A stretch of DNA of 33,534 nt from Flavobacteriales bacterium (GCA_002737665.1 NSIF01000019.1:1-33534), one strand, 5' to 3'; positions 8,137-17,502 are shown, counted from the stretch's first letter. The notes: generated by a model from the letters alone, not told the origin. Made by a program: numbers and translations.

Positions 8137-8931
8137 TTACAAATCTATAGCAGCCGCAATTAATTCTGCGACATCAATAACTTTTGTTTTTTCTTCTTTA
8201 TTAAAATGCTTTACACCATCGGTCATCATGGTCATACAAAAAGGACAACCAGTTGCAATAATATCTGGCTTTAATTCTAAAGCCTCAGCTGTACGTTCCA
8301 CATTTACCTCTTTGTCTCCTTTCTCCGCTTCCTTAAACATTTGTGCTCCTCCAGCGCCACAACACAAACCATTTTGTTTACTGCGTTTCATTTCAGCAAG
8401 CTCCACATCTAAATTTTGAATTACAGATCGTGGTGCTTCGTATTCGTCATTAGCACGACCTAAATAACATGGGTCATGGAAAGTGATTTTTTTGCCCAGA
8501 AATGCCCCACCTTTTACACGCAATTTACCTGTGTCAATTAACTCTTGAACCAATTGCGTATGGTGAACCACCTCATATTGACCACCCAATTCAGGGTATT
8601 CGTTTTTCAATGTATTAAAACAATGAGGGCAACCCGTAACAATTTTCTTAATGCTATAATTATTTAAAACCGTAATATTATTCATCGCTTGCATCTGAAA
8701 AAGAAATTCATTACCTGCACGCTTGGCCGGATCTCCACTACAACTTTCCTCCACACCAAGTACAGCAAATTTTATTCCAACATGACTTAAAATTCGAACA
8801 ATTGCTTTCGTAATTTTTTTTGCCCGATCGTCAAAACTACCTGCGCAACCAACCCAAAATAAAATCTCTGGTGTTTCACCCCTAGCAGCAAAATCTGCCA
8901 TTGTCGGTACATGAATCGCTTCGTTTGACAT
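8137..8931 (-). CDS. CCG-domain Fe-S oxidoreductase subunit (HdrB/HdrD-, LutA/GlpC-like)
   Basis: A 264-residue cytosolic protein with two cysteine-rich (CCG-type) domains. The first carries FWVGCAGSFDD, ESCSGDP and VTGCPHC with LKNEYP; the second carries TFHDPCYLGR, GLCCGAGGAQMF and ATGCPFC. These motifs bind an unusual Fe-S cluster in heterodisulfide reductase and in lactate/glycerol-phosphate oxidoreductases. The partner gene immediately upstream in the transcript encodes a membrane b-type/4Fe-4S subunit, so together they resemble a split HdrDE or FadF-like unit that passes electrons between a soluble donor and the quinone pool. The donor (flavoprotein, ETF or lactate) is not visible here. 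Gaps of 34 bases before and 17 bases after support one operon. Confidence 0.9.
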   Translation of the reverse strand: MSNEAIHVPTMADFAARGETPEILFWVGCAGSFDDRAKKITKAIVRILSHVGIKFAVLGVEESCSGDPAKRAGNEFLFQMQAMNNITVLNNYSIKKIVTGCPHCFNTLKNEYPELGGQYEVVHHTQLVQELIDTGKLRVKGGAFLGKKITFHDPCYLGRANDEYEAPRSVIQNLDVELAEMKRSKQNGLCCGAGGAQMFKEAEKGDKEVNVERTAEALELKPDIIATGCPFCMTMMTDGVKHFNKEEKTKVIDVAELIAAAIDL

Positions 8932-8965
8932 TTATTTTTTTATTCGTTGTATTTTATTTAAAAAA

Positions 8966-10285
8966 CTAATTTTCGTTTACCCAATTTAATCGGTCGGACT
9001 GCGCAAACTGCCAAGGTGCACCATTGTTCTCCATGTTTGTCATCATCATATTTAGTTCAGTAGGTGCTGCAGATTGCTCCATAACCTGAAAACGACGAAG
9101 ATCAATAATAATAGAAAGTGGGTCAATATTTACTGGACATTCCTGTACACAGGCGTTGCAAGAAGTACAAGCCCAAATCTCTTCACCCGAAATATAGTCA
9201 CCGAATAAAGATTTTCCATCATCAATAAATTTACCACCATTCTTCGTCATATTGCTACCAACCTCTTCTAAACGATCACGCGTGTCCATCATAATTTTAC
9301 GTGGGGAAAGTTTTTTACCCGTAATATTTGCAGGACAAGCTGAGGTGCATCTTCCACACTCAGTACAAGAATAAGCATCCATTAATTGCTTCCAGGATAA
9401 ATCCTGAACATCTTTAGCACCAAAACGAGTAAGTCCCTCGACAACAGGCGGAACAAATGTTGGATCAAGCATTGCTTTTACCTCATTCGTTACAACTGCA
9501 AGATTTGTAAATTCTCCTTTGACTTTTAAGTTAGAATAAAATACATTTGGAAATGCTAGTATAACATGAAAATGTTTTGAATAAGGAAGGTAATTCATGA
9601 ATACCAAAATACCGAGAATATGAAACCACCACGTTGAGCGCTCTGCCATCACCAAAAATGGAATAGATGCGTCTCCATATAGAGAAGCTAACAACGAACT
9701 GATTGGAAAAGCGGAGGAGGAAAGTCCTAAATCGTAATGCGAAAAATGTACCTGCTGCAAACGAAAATCGGCTGCATTCATAAATAAAAAAGCTGCCATC
9801 AATGCAATTTCTGCTACTAAAATATAGTTCGCATCGGACCGAGGCCATCCATTCAAATCATTACTCAGGAAACGCTTAATTTTTACAACATTTCTACGCG
9901 TAAAAAAAATCACACATCCTAGAAAAACGAGCGCTGCAAGAATTTCAAAAGTAGCTATCAGAAAAGTATACAATGAACCCAATACAGAAAACACTCTGTG
10001 GGTGCCGCAAACACCATCAATTATAATTTCAATGACTTCAATATTGATGACAACAAAACCTATGTAAACAAATAAATGTAAAATACCAGGGAGTGGTCGA
10101 GTAACCATTTTTGACTGCCCCATAGCAACACGAAACATCGTTTTCCAACGTTGCGTTTGGTTATCCGTACGATTGACAGGTTTTCCAAGCAAAATATTTC
10201 GCCTAATTTGAACAACATTCTTTGTAAAAAGAAGAAGCCCTGAAATAAGCAAAACGATAAAAATAATATTGATTATATATTCCAT
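8966..10285 (-). CDS. Membrane Fe-S protein: NarI/HdrE-like cytochrome b part fused to a 2x[4Fe-4S] ferredoxin domain
   Basis: A protein of about 439 residues from the ATG at 10285; the ORF track extends to a TTG at 10303 that adds MLVQKL, but the ATG directly before the first helix (EYIINIIFIVLLISG) is more likely. Five or so hydrophobic helices occupy residues 1-250, including LHLFVYIGFVV and WWFHILGILVFMN followed by SKHFHV, whose histidines suit heme b binding as in NarI/HdrE. The cytosolic C-terminal half has two 4Fe-4S motifs, CTECGRCTSACP near 305-316 and CTSCNACVQECP near 370-383. It should anchor the CCG subunit encoded next and exchange electrons with menaquinone. It is preceded by the MCE gene with a 21-base gap. 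Confidence 0.88.
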   Translation of the reverse strand: MEYIINIIFIVLLISGLLLFTKNVVQIRRNILLGKPVNRTDNQTQRWKTMFRVAMGQSKMVTRPLPGILHLFVYIGFVVINIEVIEIIIDGVCGTHRVFSVLGSLYTFLIATFEILAALVFLGCVIFFTRRNVVKIKRFLSNDLNGWPRSDANYILVAEIALMAAFLFMNAADFRLQQVHFSHYDLGLSSSAFPISSLLASLYGDASIPFLVMAERSTWWFHILGILVFMNYLPYSKHFHVILAFPNVFYSNLKVKGEFTNLAVVTNEVKAMLDPTFVPPVVEGLTRFGAKDVQDLSWKQLMDAYSCTECGRCTSACPANITGKKLSPRKIMMDTRDRLEEVGSNMTKNGGKFIDDGKSLFGDYISGEEIWACTSCNACVQECPVNIDPLSIIIDLRRFQVMEQSAAPTELNMMMTNMENNGAPWQFAQSDRLNWVNEN

Positions 10286-10306
10286 TAGCTTTTGAACAAG
10301 CAATTA

Positions 10307-11284
10307 CTAAGGTGTTGGATTTGGATTTTTTTTATTGCCACTTCCAAAAACAGAAAAATAACGTTTTGGGTTTGCTTTTAAATCTAGAATCAATGCATCT
10401 AAATCAGCAGTAGTTTTGTTAAGACCCTCATATAATTTTTTGTCATTAATTAATAGTCCCATCGAACCTTGACCAGTATTTATTTTATCCATTATTACAG
10501 CAGTACGTGACATAATAGAACTAGCGCTGTCAATAACCGTCTTTAATTTAGATTTAGAAATACTATCCGAGATATTTGCAAAATTATTTATTGCTTTTGA
10601 AAGCGGTAAATTATTGCTAGCAAGATTTGATGAAATGGATTGAATTTTACCCAAAATATCGGAAAAACGAATAGACTGTGTTACGACCAAATCATCCAAA
10701 TTAATAGATATTTTTTCGAAAGTGGTCAAGGATTTTTTGATACTTGCAAAACTAGCAATCAAATCGTTTCGGGCACTCTGATTTAAAACCGCATTAAAAA
10801 CCTGAACAACAGAATCGACACTAGCAACCAAACCCTCTAACTTTTTTTTCAAGGGTACAACCATCTCACTCACCTGATCCTTCAAACCTGATTCGTTTGT
10901 TCCTCGTAAAACAGCTTTGTCTTTTACTGGTTTCCCTCCTGAATGAGATATAATCTTAATTGACTTTAATCCCATCAGACCATCACTGAAAATCTGACAT
11001 TCCGAACTATCAGTAATAATAGCATTGTTATCGGTAATAATAAAATGGACCATTAACTTGTTAGTCTTGGGATCTAACGTAACATCACGAATTGTTCCAA
11101 CCTTAAACCCATTGATCTGAACTGTATTATTTTGGGTAATTCCGTCGACATGGTCATACAAAGCATAAAGATCTAAATCGACAGCAAAGATGTCACGACC
11201 TTTAAGAAAGTTGAACCCATAAATAAACAGGGCTAAAGCAACAACAACAACAATTCCAGTACGTATTTGTTTTTTATGTTTCAA
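10307..11284 (-). CDS. MCE/MlaD-family lipid-transport protein
   Basis: A 325-residue protein with one N-terminal membrane anchor (residues 8-27, TGIVVVVALALFIYGFNFL) and an MCE domain at about 35-115, recognisable from VDGITQNNTVQINGFKVGTI and SDGLMGLKSIKI. The C-terminal 200 residues are helical and rich in Ser, Asn and Lys, as in the needle or coiled parts of MlaD/PqiB-like proteins. MCE proteins form hexameric rings that carry phospholipid between membranes, usually driven by an MlaE permease and MlaF ATPase; neither is in this window. The start codon is a TTG at 11284: an in-frame TAA lies five codons upstream and the first internal Met is far downstream. It probably opens the transcript of the Fe-S module; a TAATTTTG box lies 27 bases upstream. 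Confidence 0.9.
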   Translation of the reverse strand: MKHKKQIRTGIVVVVALALFIYGFNFLKGRDIFAVDLDLYALYDHVDGITQNNTVQINGFKVGTIRDVTLDPKTNKLMVHFIITDNNAIITDSSECQIFSDGLMGLKSIKIISHSGGKPVKDKAVLRGTNESGLKDQVSEMVVPLKKKLEGLVASVDSVVQVFNAVLNQSARNDLIASFASIKKSLTTFEKISINLDDLVVTQSIRFSDILGKIQSISSNLASNNLPLSKAINNFANISDSISKSKLKTVIDSASSIMSRTAVIMDKINTGQGSMGLLINDKKLYEGLNKTTADLDALILDLKANPKRYFSVFGSGNKKNPNPTP

Positions 11285-11564
11285 GTGCTTGTTTTCTTAT
11301 AAATATTAACACAAAATTACAAAATTTTTGGGGCTAAAACGAAAAATTTCTAGAACATCGAAATAGCAAAAAAAAGCCCTAATAGTAACTCCTAATTTAG
11401 ATGTTATTATTTAAATAATTAGAAGAATTTTACGAACTACTTTTTTTAAAATCAAACGCATATTAGCATCATACAGGTAGGCTTAATGCATAATCATATA
11501 TAATCAAATTGATCGAATAGGGTAATCTAAAATTGTTCAAACGATACAATTGATGTCGCTAAGC
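11285..11564. other. 280-bp AT-rich intergenic stretch between amidase and MCE genes
   Basis: No open reading frame with protein-like content is visible on either strand. The part nearest the MCE gene holds its probable promoter. In the middle there is a perfect 14-bp AT palindrome (ATTATTTAAATAAT at 11406-11419), and GGGCT at 11331 can pair with AGCCC at 11376 across a loop of about 40 bases. Neither is followed by a clean T-tract in the direction of transcription, so I do not call a terminator. Confidence 0.5.
11312..11319 (-). promoter_or_regulatory. Bacteroidota-type -7 box for the MCE/Fe-S operon
   Basis: On the minus strand the sequence reads TAATTTTG, an exact match to TAnnTTTG, 27 bases before the TTG start of the MCE gene. 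No good TTG -33 box is found at 19-22 bases further upstream, so this is a partial promoter match. Confidence 0.4.
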
Positions 11565-12917
11565 TTATTTAGGTAGATTGAATTTCCTCGCCTCTTCCAT
11601 TGTTAAGCGCTTCCCGTCAGCATCGAATACTACGACAAATGCTTCAGTGAAACCTTTTTTTCGCAACTCAATCTGACGTGTAAGCGCCTCGGCTTGAGTA
11701 CCGTAGGCTCCATCAGTATATTTATATATGCCTTTGGCTTCGTAAGACCATATATCAGAAAGTCCCTTAAATTCAGGAGCAGTTACCTTTAATTGTTTAT
11801 CAGAAGCTACAATCTGAACGCGATAAACAAGCACCATTTCTTTACGCGGGGGATCAACCACTGGCTTTAGATCAATTACAATTGCCTTTTTAACACTATC
11901 AATAGCTACTTCAACAATTAAAGAATCTTTTTGGGGAACTAATACATCAATAACATCATTTACTGGTGCAATTGGAGTTTTGGAACTTGCATGATTAACT
12001 GCCTTCTTCAAGCCAGCTGTATCTGTTAATTCTGGGAGATAGGGCTTCATTTTCTCGACCTCATCTAAATAAACTTTAGAAATTCCTTCTAGTTCGTCTT
12101 TCCATTTGCGAAATGCACGAAAAATACTTGCTGCCATGTGAGTCTGTCCCTTTTCTAAGCTCAAAAATTTTTCCTCCTTTGGATTCGTTAGAAACCCTGT
12201 TTCTATAAGCACCGATGGCATACTTGTTTTCCAAAGTACTAGGAAACCGGCTTGCTTTACACCGTCATCATCGCGACCCGCATAACCTGTAAATTGCTGC
12301 TGACACAAATCGGCAAAGCGCATACTTTCTTCTAAATAAAGATTCTGATACGTGCTAAATATAATTGCTGCCTCGTCAGAATTTATATTAAGATTATAAT
12401 TTTGCTGATAGTTATCCTCCAAAAGTACTGCATCGTTTTCGCGTTTTGAAACATCTAAATTACCTTCGGTTTTATGCAATCCCATGACGTAGGTTGATGA
12501 ACCTTGAGCAGTTTCATTACACACATCATAAAACTTACCCTTCGCATTTTTTTTTCGCACGCAAGCGGAGTTACAATGAATGCAAATAAAAATATCGGCG
12601 TGATTTCTATTCGCAATGTTAGCTCTTTCATTCAATTCTATGAAAACATCAGTACTTCGGGTGTAAACAACTTTAATTTCTGGAAAATTGGTTTGGATAT
12701 ACCTGCCTAACTTCAAAGCAATGGAAAGTGCAACATCTTTTTCGTTAACAAAATCACCATGACATCCAGGGTCTTTGCCCCCATGGCCAGCATCTATACA
12801 AACTACTTTAATTTTCTTCCCTTCTGGTCTGATTATTGTATTAAAGGACAGCGTTAAGATTAAAACAGCTGCTATTGCTGAACAGAATACAAAAGGATAT
12901 TTAATAAGCCTTCGCAT
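11565..12917 (-). CDS. N-acetylmuramoyl-L-alanine amidase (Amidase_3) with C-terminal SPOR-like domain
   Basis: A 450-residue zinc amidase that cuts the lactyl-peptide bond of peptidoglycan. Residues 1-27 form a signal or anchor segment. The catalytic domain (about 35-265) holds the metal ligands in IDAGHGGKDPG, the glutamate in NEKDVALSIA, the histidine in DIFICIHCNS and the catalytic glutamate in LIETGFLTN. A linker of about 110 residues rich in Val, Asp and Lys leads to a C-terminal segment (about 350-450) with LVYRVQIVAS and a repeating KGIYKYTDG...QAEALTRQIELRKKGFTEAFVVVF pattern, which fits a SPOR-like domain that binds denuded glycans. It is divergent from lptD with 97 bases between them. 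Amidase followed by MCE is a common Bacteroidota order, though here they are 280 bases apart. Confidence 0.93.
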   Translation of the reverse strand: MRRLIKYPFVFCSAIAAVLILTLSFNTIIRPEGKKIKVVCIDAGHGGKDPGCHGDFVNEKDVALSIALKLGRYIQTNFPEIKVVYTRSTDVFIELNERANIANRNHADIFICIHCNSACVRKKNAKGKFYDVCNETAQGSSTYVMGLHKTEGNLDVSKRENDAVLLEDNYQQNYNLNINSDEAAIIFSTYQNLYLEESMRFADLCQQQFTGYAGRDDDGVKQAGFLVLWKTSMPSVLIETGFLTNPKEEKFLSLEKGQTHMAASIFRAFRKWKDELEGISKVYLDEVEKMKPYLPELTDTAGLKKAVNHASSKTPIAPVNDVIDVLVPQKDSLIVEVAIDSVKKAIVIDLKPVVDPPRKEMVLVYRVQIVASDKQLKVTAPEFKGLSDIWSYEAKGIYKYTDGAYGTQAEALTRQIELRKKGFTEAFVVVFDADGKRLTMEEARKFNLPK

Positions 12918-13014
12918 AATTAACTTAACGATAAAGTGCCGTTTTTATTTAGTTTTGCATACAAGAATACATCCGTAAACTTATAAATTAATAAAACAAA
13001 AATACAGTTATACA

Positions 13015-15558
13015 TTGCCTGCTATCCTGCATAAATATCTATTTTTCAGACGTTTTTTGTTAATAAGCCCATTACTATTGGGCTTAAGTGAAAGCGGAAA
13101 ATCTCAAAATGAGATTATTAAGAACACAGACTCTACAAAAATCAAGGTTTTAGGTATTAGTTCTCAATTGAAAGGTCTCGTCAATTACAATGCACAGGAT
13201 TCAATGTTGTTGGACCTCGAATCACAAAAGGTCTATTTATACGATAGTGCAGCAGTAATTTACCAAGCGACTAACCTGAACGCAAATTACATTGAAATTG
13301 ATTTTATAAATGGAATTGTGTCAGCTGAGGCGAAGAAAGATAGCATGGGAAAATATATAGAAAAAGCAAAAATAATAGATGCCGAACAAACATTTTATGG
13401 ACAAAAATTAGCCTATAACTTTGAAACGGGTAAAGGAAAAATAACAGAAGTCAATACAGAAGAAGGTGGTGGATATTTATTGGCCGAAGCAGTAAAAAAA
13501 GACACTTCTGGAGTTATTTACGGTTTTAGAGGGCAATTTACAACTTGCGACAAGGAACATCCACACTTTGCCATTCGGGCCAAGAAAATGAAAATAATTA
13601 AAGATGATAAAATAGTTACAGGACCAGCCTATTTAGAAATTATGAATGTACCCACACCATTGATGGTTCCATTTGGTTTTTTCCCAAATAAAAAGGGTAG
13701 AAAATCTGGAATTTTAGTTCCAAGTTACGGTGCTTCGCCTATACTTGGATTTTTCTTAAAAGATGGGGGGTACTATTTCGGAATAAGTGACAAGGTAGAT
13801 ATGTCTATACGTGGAGATCTCTATTCAAAAGGATCATGGGGGGCAAAATTATTTACATCTTATAGAGTGCGCTACAAATACAATGGAAACTTAAGTTTAA
13901 AATATTCGAAAATTCTAACCGGCGAAAGTGAAATTCCTTCTAGCAGAGTTATTCGAAATGATTTTTTTGTGAATTGGTACCATACGCAAGACCCAAAATT
14001 TAATCCATCGATTCGCTTTTCAGCGAATGTAAATGCAGGTACTAGTTCGTACAATACTTTTAATGCAAATAACTCTAACGATTACCTTTCAAATATTTTT
14101 AATTCTAATATTGCGGCATCAAAGTCGTGGAAGTTTGGCACACTCGCTGCCAATTTAAGACATACGCAAAACAGAGCTACACAAAATGTAGATATGACAC
14201 TTCCTCAATTGTCTTTTTCTGTTAATCGATTCTATCCTTTCAAAAATCCAAATCGTGTAACCAATAAATGGTACGACAAAATAGGCGTTTCCTATATTTC
14301 AGAATTTCAAAATAATCTGAACATAGGGGATACTAGTTTTAATAGAGAGGCACTTCCCTATCTGAAAACACAGATCCGAAATGGAATAAGACAAAGCCTT
14401 CCAATAGCAACGTCCTTTAATGTGCTCAAATACTTTACACTTACACCCGCTCTTGCATTCAATTCTGTAACACAATTTAAGTCAATAAGAAAAATATGGG
14501 ATGGAACAACAATTATTACCGACACACTAAACGGAGCAAAAATAAATTTTGATTGGAATGCAAGTGCAACATTAAGTACAAGAATTTTTGGAATGTATTC
14601 GCTTAAAAGAACACGATTCAGTGTTATTCGACATACACTAACACCAAACTTGTCACTCACATATATGCCCGATTTTACAAATCCAAAATATGGATTTTAC
14701 AACTCTGTTCAATCGAATTCTATTGGCGGAATTACAAAATATTCAATTTACGAAGGTGGCATTTATGGCTCAAGCGCCACCGGAAAGCTTGGTATGGTTG
14801 GTATTAATATACTAAACGCATTAGAGGGCAAACAAAGATTAAAGCCAATGGACACAACTGGAGTTCAACAACGCGTTTCTTTAATTGATGCACTAAATTT
14901 AAGTATGAATTATAATATTATGGCTGACCATTTTAATTGGTCGAATATTACAGGGGGATTCCGAACAAAACTTTTCAAAAAGATTGATTTGAATGCAAAT
15001 TTTGTTGCTGATCCTTACAAAATGACGGCAGAAGGAATTCGTATTGAACGATTTGAATGGCGAGATAAAAAACGATTAGCACGTTTAAAAGGAGCTAATA
15101 TTATTATTGGCACCAGCTTGAGAAAAGGCGGAATTTCTGCAACTACAAGGCGCACTTCCTCGCGTGGTACTGATGCTGAATTAAATATGCTGAACACCAA
15201 TCCGAATGGATACGTCGATTTTAATATTCCTTGGTCACTGAATTTTGGTTTTACATTAAATTGGTCAAAACCATTATTAACGGAGACTTTTTCACAATCA
15301 ATAAACCTTTCTGGTGATTTAAATGTGACACCTAAATGGAAGGTTGGTTTTGATTCCAATTACGATTTACAACATGGACAATTTGCCTACACTTCATTAA
15401 ATGTATATCGAGATTTACATTGCTGGGAATTACAATTTAATTGGATTCCATTTGGATTTCGACAGAGCTACAACATAACATTGAATGTAAAATCTGCCGT
15501 TTTACAAGATTTGAAATTAACAAGAAAGCGTGACTGGTATGATTTTTCTGGCAACTAG
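13015..15558 (+). CDS. lptD: LPS-assembly protein LptD-like outer-membrane barrel
   Basis: An 847-residue protein. A short leader (RRFLLISPLLLGLSESGKSQ) is followed by an OstA-like periplasmic region to about residue 200 (YNAQDSMLLDLESQKVYLY, ATNLNANYIEID). Next comes the conserved family block FTTCDKEHPHFAIRAKKMKI...GPAYLEIMNVPTPLMVPFGFFP, then GFFLKDGGYYFGISDKVD, and a long C-terminal beta-barrel rich in aromatic strands that ends YDFSGN. This is the Bacteroidota version of LptD, which inserts LPS or lipooligosaccharide into the outer leaflet. The start is a TTG at 13015; an in-frame TAA lies 12 codons upstream and no ATG occurs before about residue 60, so TTG is the only start that keeps the leader. 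The LptD disulfide pattern of E. coli is not evident. Confidence 0.9.
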   Translation: MPAILHKYLFFRRFLLISPLLLGLSESGKSQNEIIKNTDSTKIKVLGISSQLKGLVNYNAQDSMLLDLESQKVYLYDSAAVIYQATNLNANYIEIDFINGIVSAEAKKDSMGKYIEKAKIIDAEQTFYGQKLAYNFETGKGKITEVNTEEGGGYLLAEAVKKDTSGVIYGFRGQFTTCDKEHPHFAIRAKKMKIIKDDKIVTGPAYLEIMNVPTPLMVPFGFFPNKKGRKSGILVPSYGASPILGFFLKDGGYYFGISDKVDMSIRGDLYSKGSWGAKLFTSYRVRYKYNGNLSLKYSKILTGESEIPSSRVIRNDFFVNWYHTQDPKFNPSIRFSANVNAGTSSYNTFNANNSNDYLSNIFNSNIAASKSWKFGTLAANLRHTQNRATQNVDMTLPQLSFSVNRFYPFKNPNRVTNKWYDKIGVSYISEFQNNLNIGDTSFNREALPYLKTQIRNGIRQSLPIATSFNVLKYFTLTPALAFNSVTQFKSIRKIWDGTTIITDTLNGAKINFDWNASATLSTRIFGMYSLKRTRFSVIRHTLTPNLSLTYMPDFTNPKYGFYNSVQSNSIGGITKYSIYEGGIYGSSATGKLGMVGINILNALEGKQRLKPMDTTGVQQRVSLIDALNLSMNYNIMADHFNWSNITGGFRTKLFKKIDLNANFVADPYKMTAEGIRIERFEWRDKKRLARLKGANIIIGTSLRKGGISATTRRTSSRGTDAELNMLNTNPNGYVDFNIPWSLNFGFTLNWSKPLLTETFSQSINLSGDLNVTPKWKVGFDSNYDLQHGQFAYTSLNVYRDLHCWELQFNWIPFGFRQSYNITLNVKSAVLQDLKLTRKRDWYDFSGN

Positions 15559-15623
15559 AAAACAAAAACAATAAATTTATAAATGAGTAAAAAGTTAAAA
15601 ATAAGATTTAGCTAAAGCTTGAT

Positions 15624-15631
15624 TATCTTTA
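15624..15631 (+). promoter_or_regulatory. Weak -7 box before the M28 peptidase gene
   Basis: TATCTTTA matches TAnnTTTG at seven of eight positions and lies 14 bases before the preferred ATG. No TTG lies at the -33 distance, so the call rests on one element only. Confidence 0.3.
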
Positions 15632-15645
15632 CGAAAACAATTTAT

Positions 15646-17058
15646 ATGAAAATTTTATTCCCTATCATTTTTACAAGTGCTATACTTGGGTCCATTTGTT
15701 TTTCATTCAAATTAGCAGGTGAAAAAAAAGTACTTTCAACAGATAATGATTCGATTGTTTTTTCAAAAATTTATTCAGAGGGATATAATTCATGGGCGGC
15801 CTATATTGCACTTGAAGGTTTATGCAAAAAAGCACCTAAGCGTTTAGCTGGTTCCGCAGGCGCACAGGTTGCAGTAGAATACATGGAACAGGTGATGAGA
15901 GATTGCCAATTTGATAAGGTCTGGTTACAACCGGTAATGGTTCCACATTGGGAAAGAGGACCACATGAAATTGGATATGTAATCGATATCAATGGTGGAA
16001 AAAAACACGAAGTAAATGTTGCCGCTCTTGGTGGATCAATTGGAACAGGAGAAAACGGATTAACCGCAGAAGTAATTGAAGTGACCAATTTTGATGAATT
16101 AGAAAAGCTAGGTAAAAAAAGTATTGAAGGAAAAATAGTTTTTTTTAACCACCGTTGGGACGATAAGAAAATCGCAACCTTTTCTGCCTATGGCGAAACT
16201 GTAGCGTATCGATGGCAGGGGCCAACTTCTGCAAAAAAATATGGAGCCGTAGGTTGCATCATTAGATCATGCACAAGTTCAATTGACACATTTCCGCATA
16301 CTGGGGTAACACGAACGGATTCAATTGGAGCAACTATTCCATCTGTTGCAATTGCAACAAAAGATGCAGATTTTTTATCTCAGCTCTTGAAAAAATCAGA
16401 GAAGAGTGTAACTTTTTATTTAAACATGAAATGTAAATGGTTTGCTGATGTAAAATCATACAACGTTATTGGAGAAATTCGTGGAAGCGAACATCCCAAC
16501 GAGATTATAGTTGTCGGTGGTCATTTAGATGCTTGGGAACTTGGTGAAGGCGCACACGACGATGGCACTGGTGTTACAGGATCTGTAGAAGCAATCCGCA
16601 TTTTCAAAGCACTTGGCATTCGGCCAAAACACACTATTCGATGTGTCTGTTTTATGAATGAAGAAAATGGTGGAAGAGGCGGAAAAACTTATGCTGACTC
16701 AGCGTCATTAAAAAAAGAAAAACACATTGCAGCAATAGAATCGGATGCAGGAGGATTTACGCCTCGTGGTTTTGGTTTGGATATGAAACCTGATCAAAAA
16801 ATAAAGGTTCAATCTTGGGAGAAATTATTTTTACCATACGGCGTACACGATTTCACACATGGAGGCGGTGGAGCTGATATTGGACCTTTAAAAGCTTTCG
16901 GAACGCCGTTGCTTGGTCTTGAACCAGATGGTTCGCGCTACTTCGATTATCACCATACAGAAGATGATGTTTTCAAGAATGTTAATCGAAGAGAATTGCA
17001 GGCAGGTGCAGCTTCGATGGCGGCGATGATTTATCTGATTGATAAATATGGCTTGTAG
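15646..17058 (+). CDS. Secreted M28-family zinc peptidase (M20/M25/M40-like annotation) with PA-type insertion
   Basis: About 470 residues from the ATG at 15646; the ORF track begins at a TTG (15619) that adds nine residues before the natural leader MKILFPIIFTSAILGSICFSF. The catalytic core has the co-catalytic zinc ligands of family M28: His and Asp in VVGGHLDAWE, Asp in GAHDDGTGV, paired Glu in FMNEENGGRGG, Asp in IESDAGG and His in DYHHTEDDV. Residues of about 120-270, between the N-terminal segment and the zinc core, look like a protease-associated domain. It is probably an aminopeptidase or carboxypeptidase acting on peptides outside the cytoplasm. Closest in layout to glutamate carboxypeptidase-like M28B enzymes; the exact substrate cannot be read. 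Confidence 0.92.
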   Translation: MKILFPIIFTSAILGSICFSFKLAGEKKVLSTDNDSIVFSKIYSEGYNSWAAYIALEGLCKKAPKRLAGSAGAQVAVEYMEQVMRDCQFDKVWLQPVMVPHWERGPHEIGYVIDINGGKKHEVNVAALGGSIGTGENGLTAEVIEVTNFDELEKLGKKSIEGKIVFFNHRWDDKKIATFSAYGETVAYRWQGPTSAKKYGAVGCIIRSCTSSIDTFPHTGVTRTDSIGATIPSVAIATKDADFLSQLLKKSEKSVTFYLNMKCKWFADVKSYNVIGEIRGSEHPNEIIVVGGHLDAWELGEGAHDDGTGVTGSVEAIRIFKALGIRPKHTIRCVCFMNEENGGRGGKTYADSASLKKEKHIAAIESDAGGFTPRGFGLDMKPDQKIKVQSWEKLFLPYGVHDFTHGGGGADIGPLKAFGTPLLGLEPDGSRYFDYHHTEDDVFKNVNRRELQAGAASMAAMIYLIDKYGL

Positions 17059-17112
17059 AATTTATTTTCGAATAACTTATCCAATTTTTTAAATTTAATT
17101 CTGTAATCATTG

Positions 17113-17120
17113 TAACTTTG
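17113..17120 (+). promoter_or_regulatory. Bacteroidota -7 box before thioredoxin
   Basis: TAACTTTG is an exact TAnnTTTG match 45 bases before the trxA ATG. The -33 position holds a T-run (TTT with a 22-base spacer) rather than TTG. Confidence 0.55.
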
Positions 17121-17165
17121 TTGAGAATTTAATTTTTATACAATAATTACCTAAAAATAAATAAA

Positions 17166-17486
17166 ATGGCAATTGAAATTACCGATGCAAATTTTGAGGA
17201 AATTGTAATGAAAGCTGACAAACCAGTAATTTTAGATTTCTGGGCTGAATGGTGTGGACCTTGTAGAATGGTTGGGCCAATTATAGAAGAAATTTCCAAA
17301 GACTATGAAGGAAGAGCTATAGTTGGAAAAATTGATGTGGATAGCAATCCAAATGTTTCCATGCAATTTGGAATTCGAAATATTCCTACCATACTCTATT
17401 TCAAAAATGGAGAAGTAGTTGACAAACAAGTTGGCGGTGTTGCAAAAGAAGTGCTTACAGCAAAACTGGATGCACAAATAGCGTAA
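17166..17486 (+). CDS. trxA: Thioredoxin
   Basis: A 106-residue cytosolic thioredoxin of normal length. The redox centre WAEWCGPCRM lies near residues 26-35, the buried Asp in ILDFWAEW precedes it, and the cis-proline loop reads RNIPTILYF. It reduces protein disulfides with electrons from thioredoxin reductase. It appears to be a single-gene unit: a promoter box lies 45 bases upstream and a strong hairpin with a T-run lies 17 bases after the stop. Confidence 0.97.
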   Translation: MAIEITDANFEEIVMKADKPVILDFWAEWCGPCRMVGPIIEEISKDYEGRAIVGKIDVDSNPNVSMQFGIRNIPTILYFKNGEVVDKQVGGVAKEVLTAKLDAQIA

Positions 17487-17502
17487 ATTTTTTTGAAAAT
17501 TT

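Noticed and set aside
11406-11419. Perfect 14-bp palindrome ATTATTTAAATAAT
   Set aside because: Made only of A and T in AT-rich DNA, so chance is likely; no supporting operator or terminator context.
12504-12978. Two plus-strand ORFs (12504-12710 and 12775-12978) over the amidase gene
   Set aside because: Both are antisense to the zinc-binding amidase domain and lack protein-like composition.
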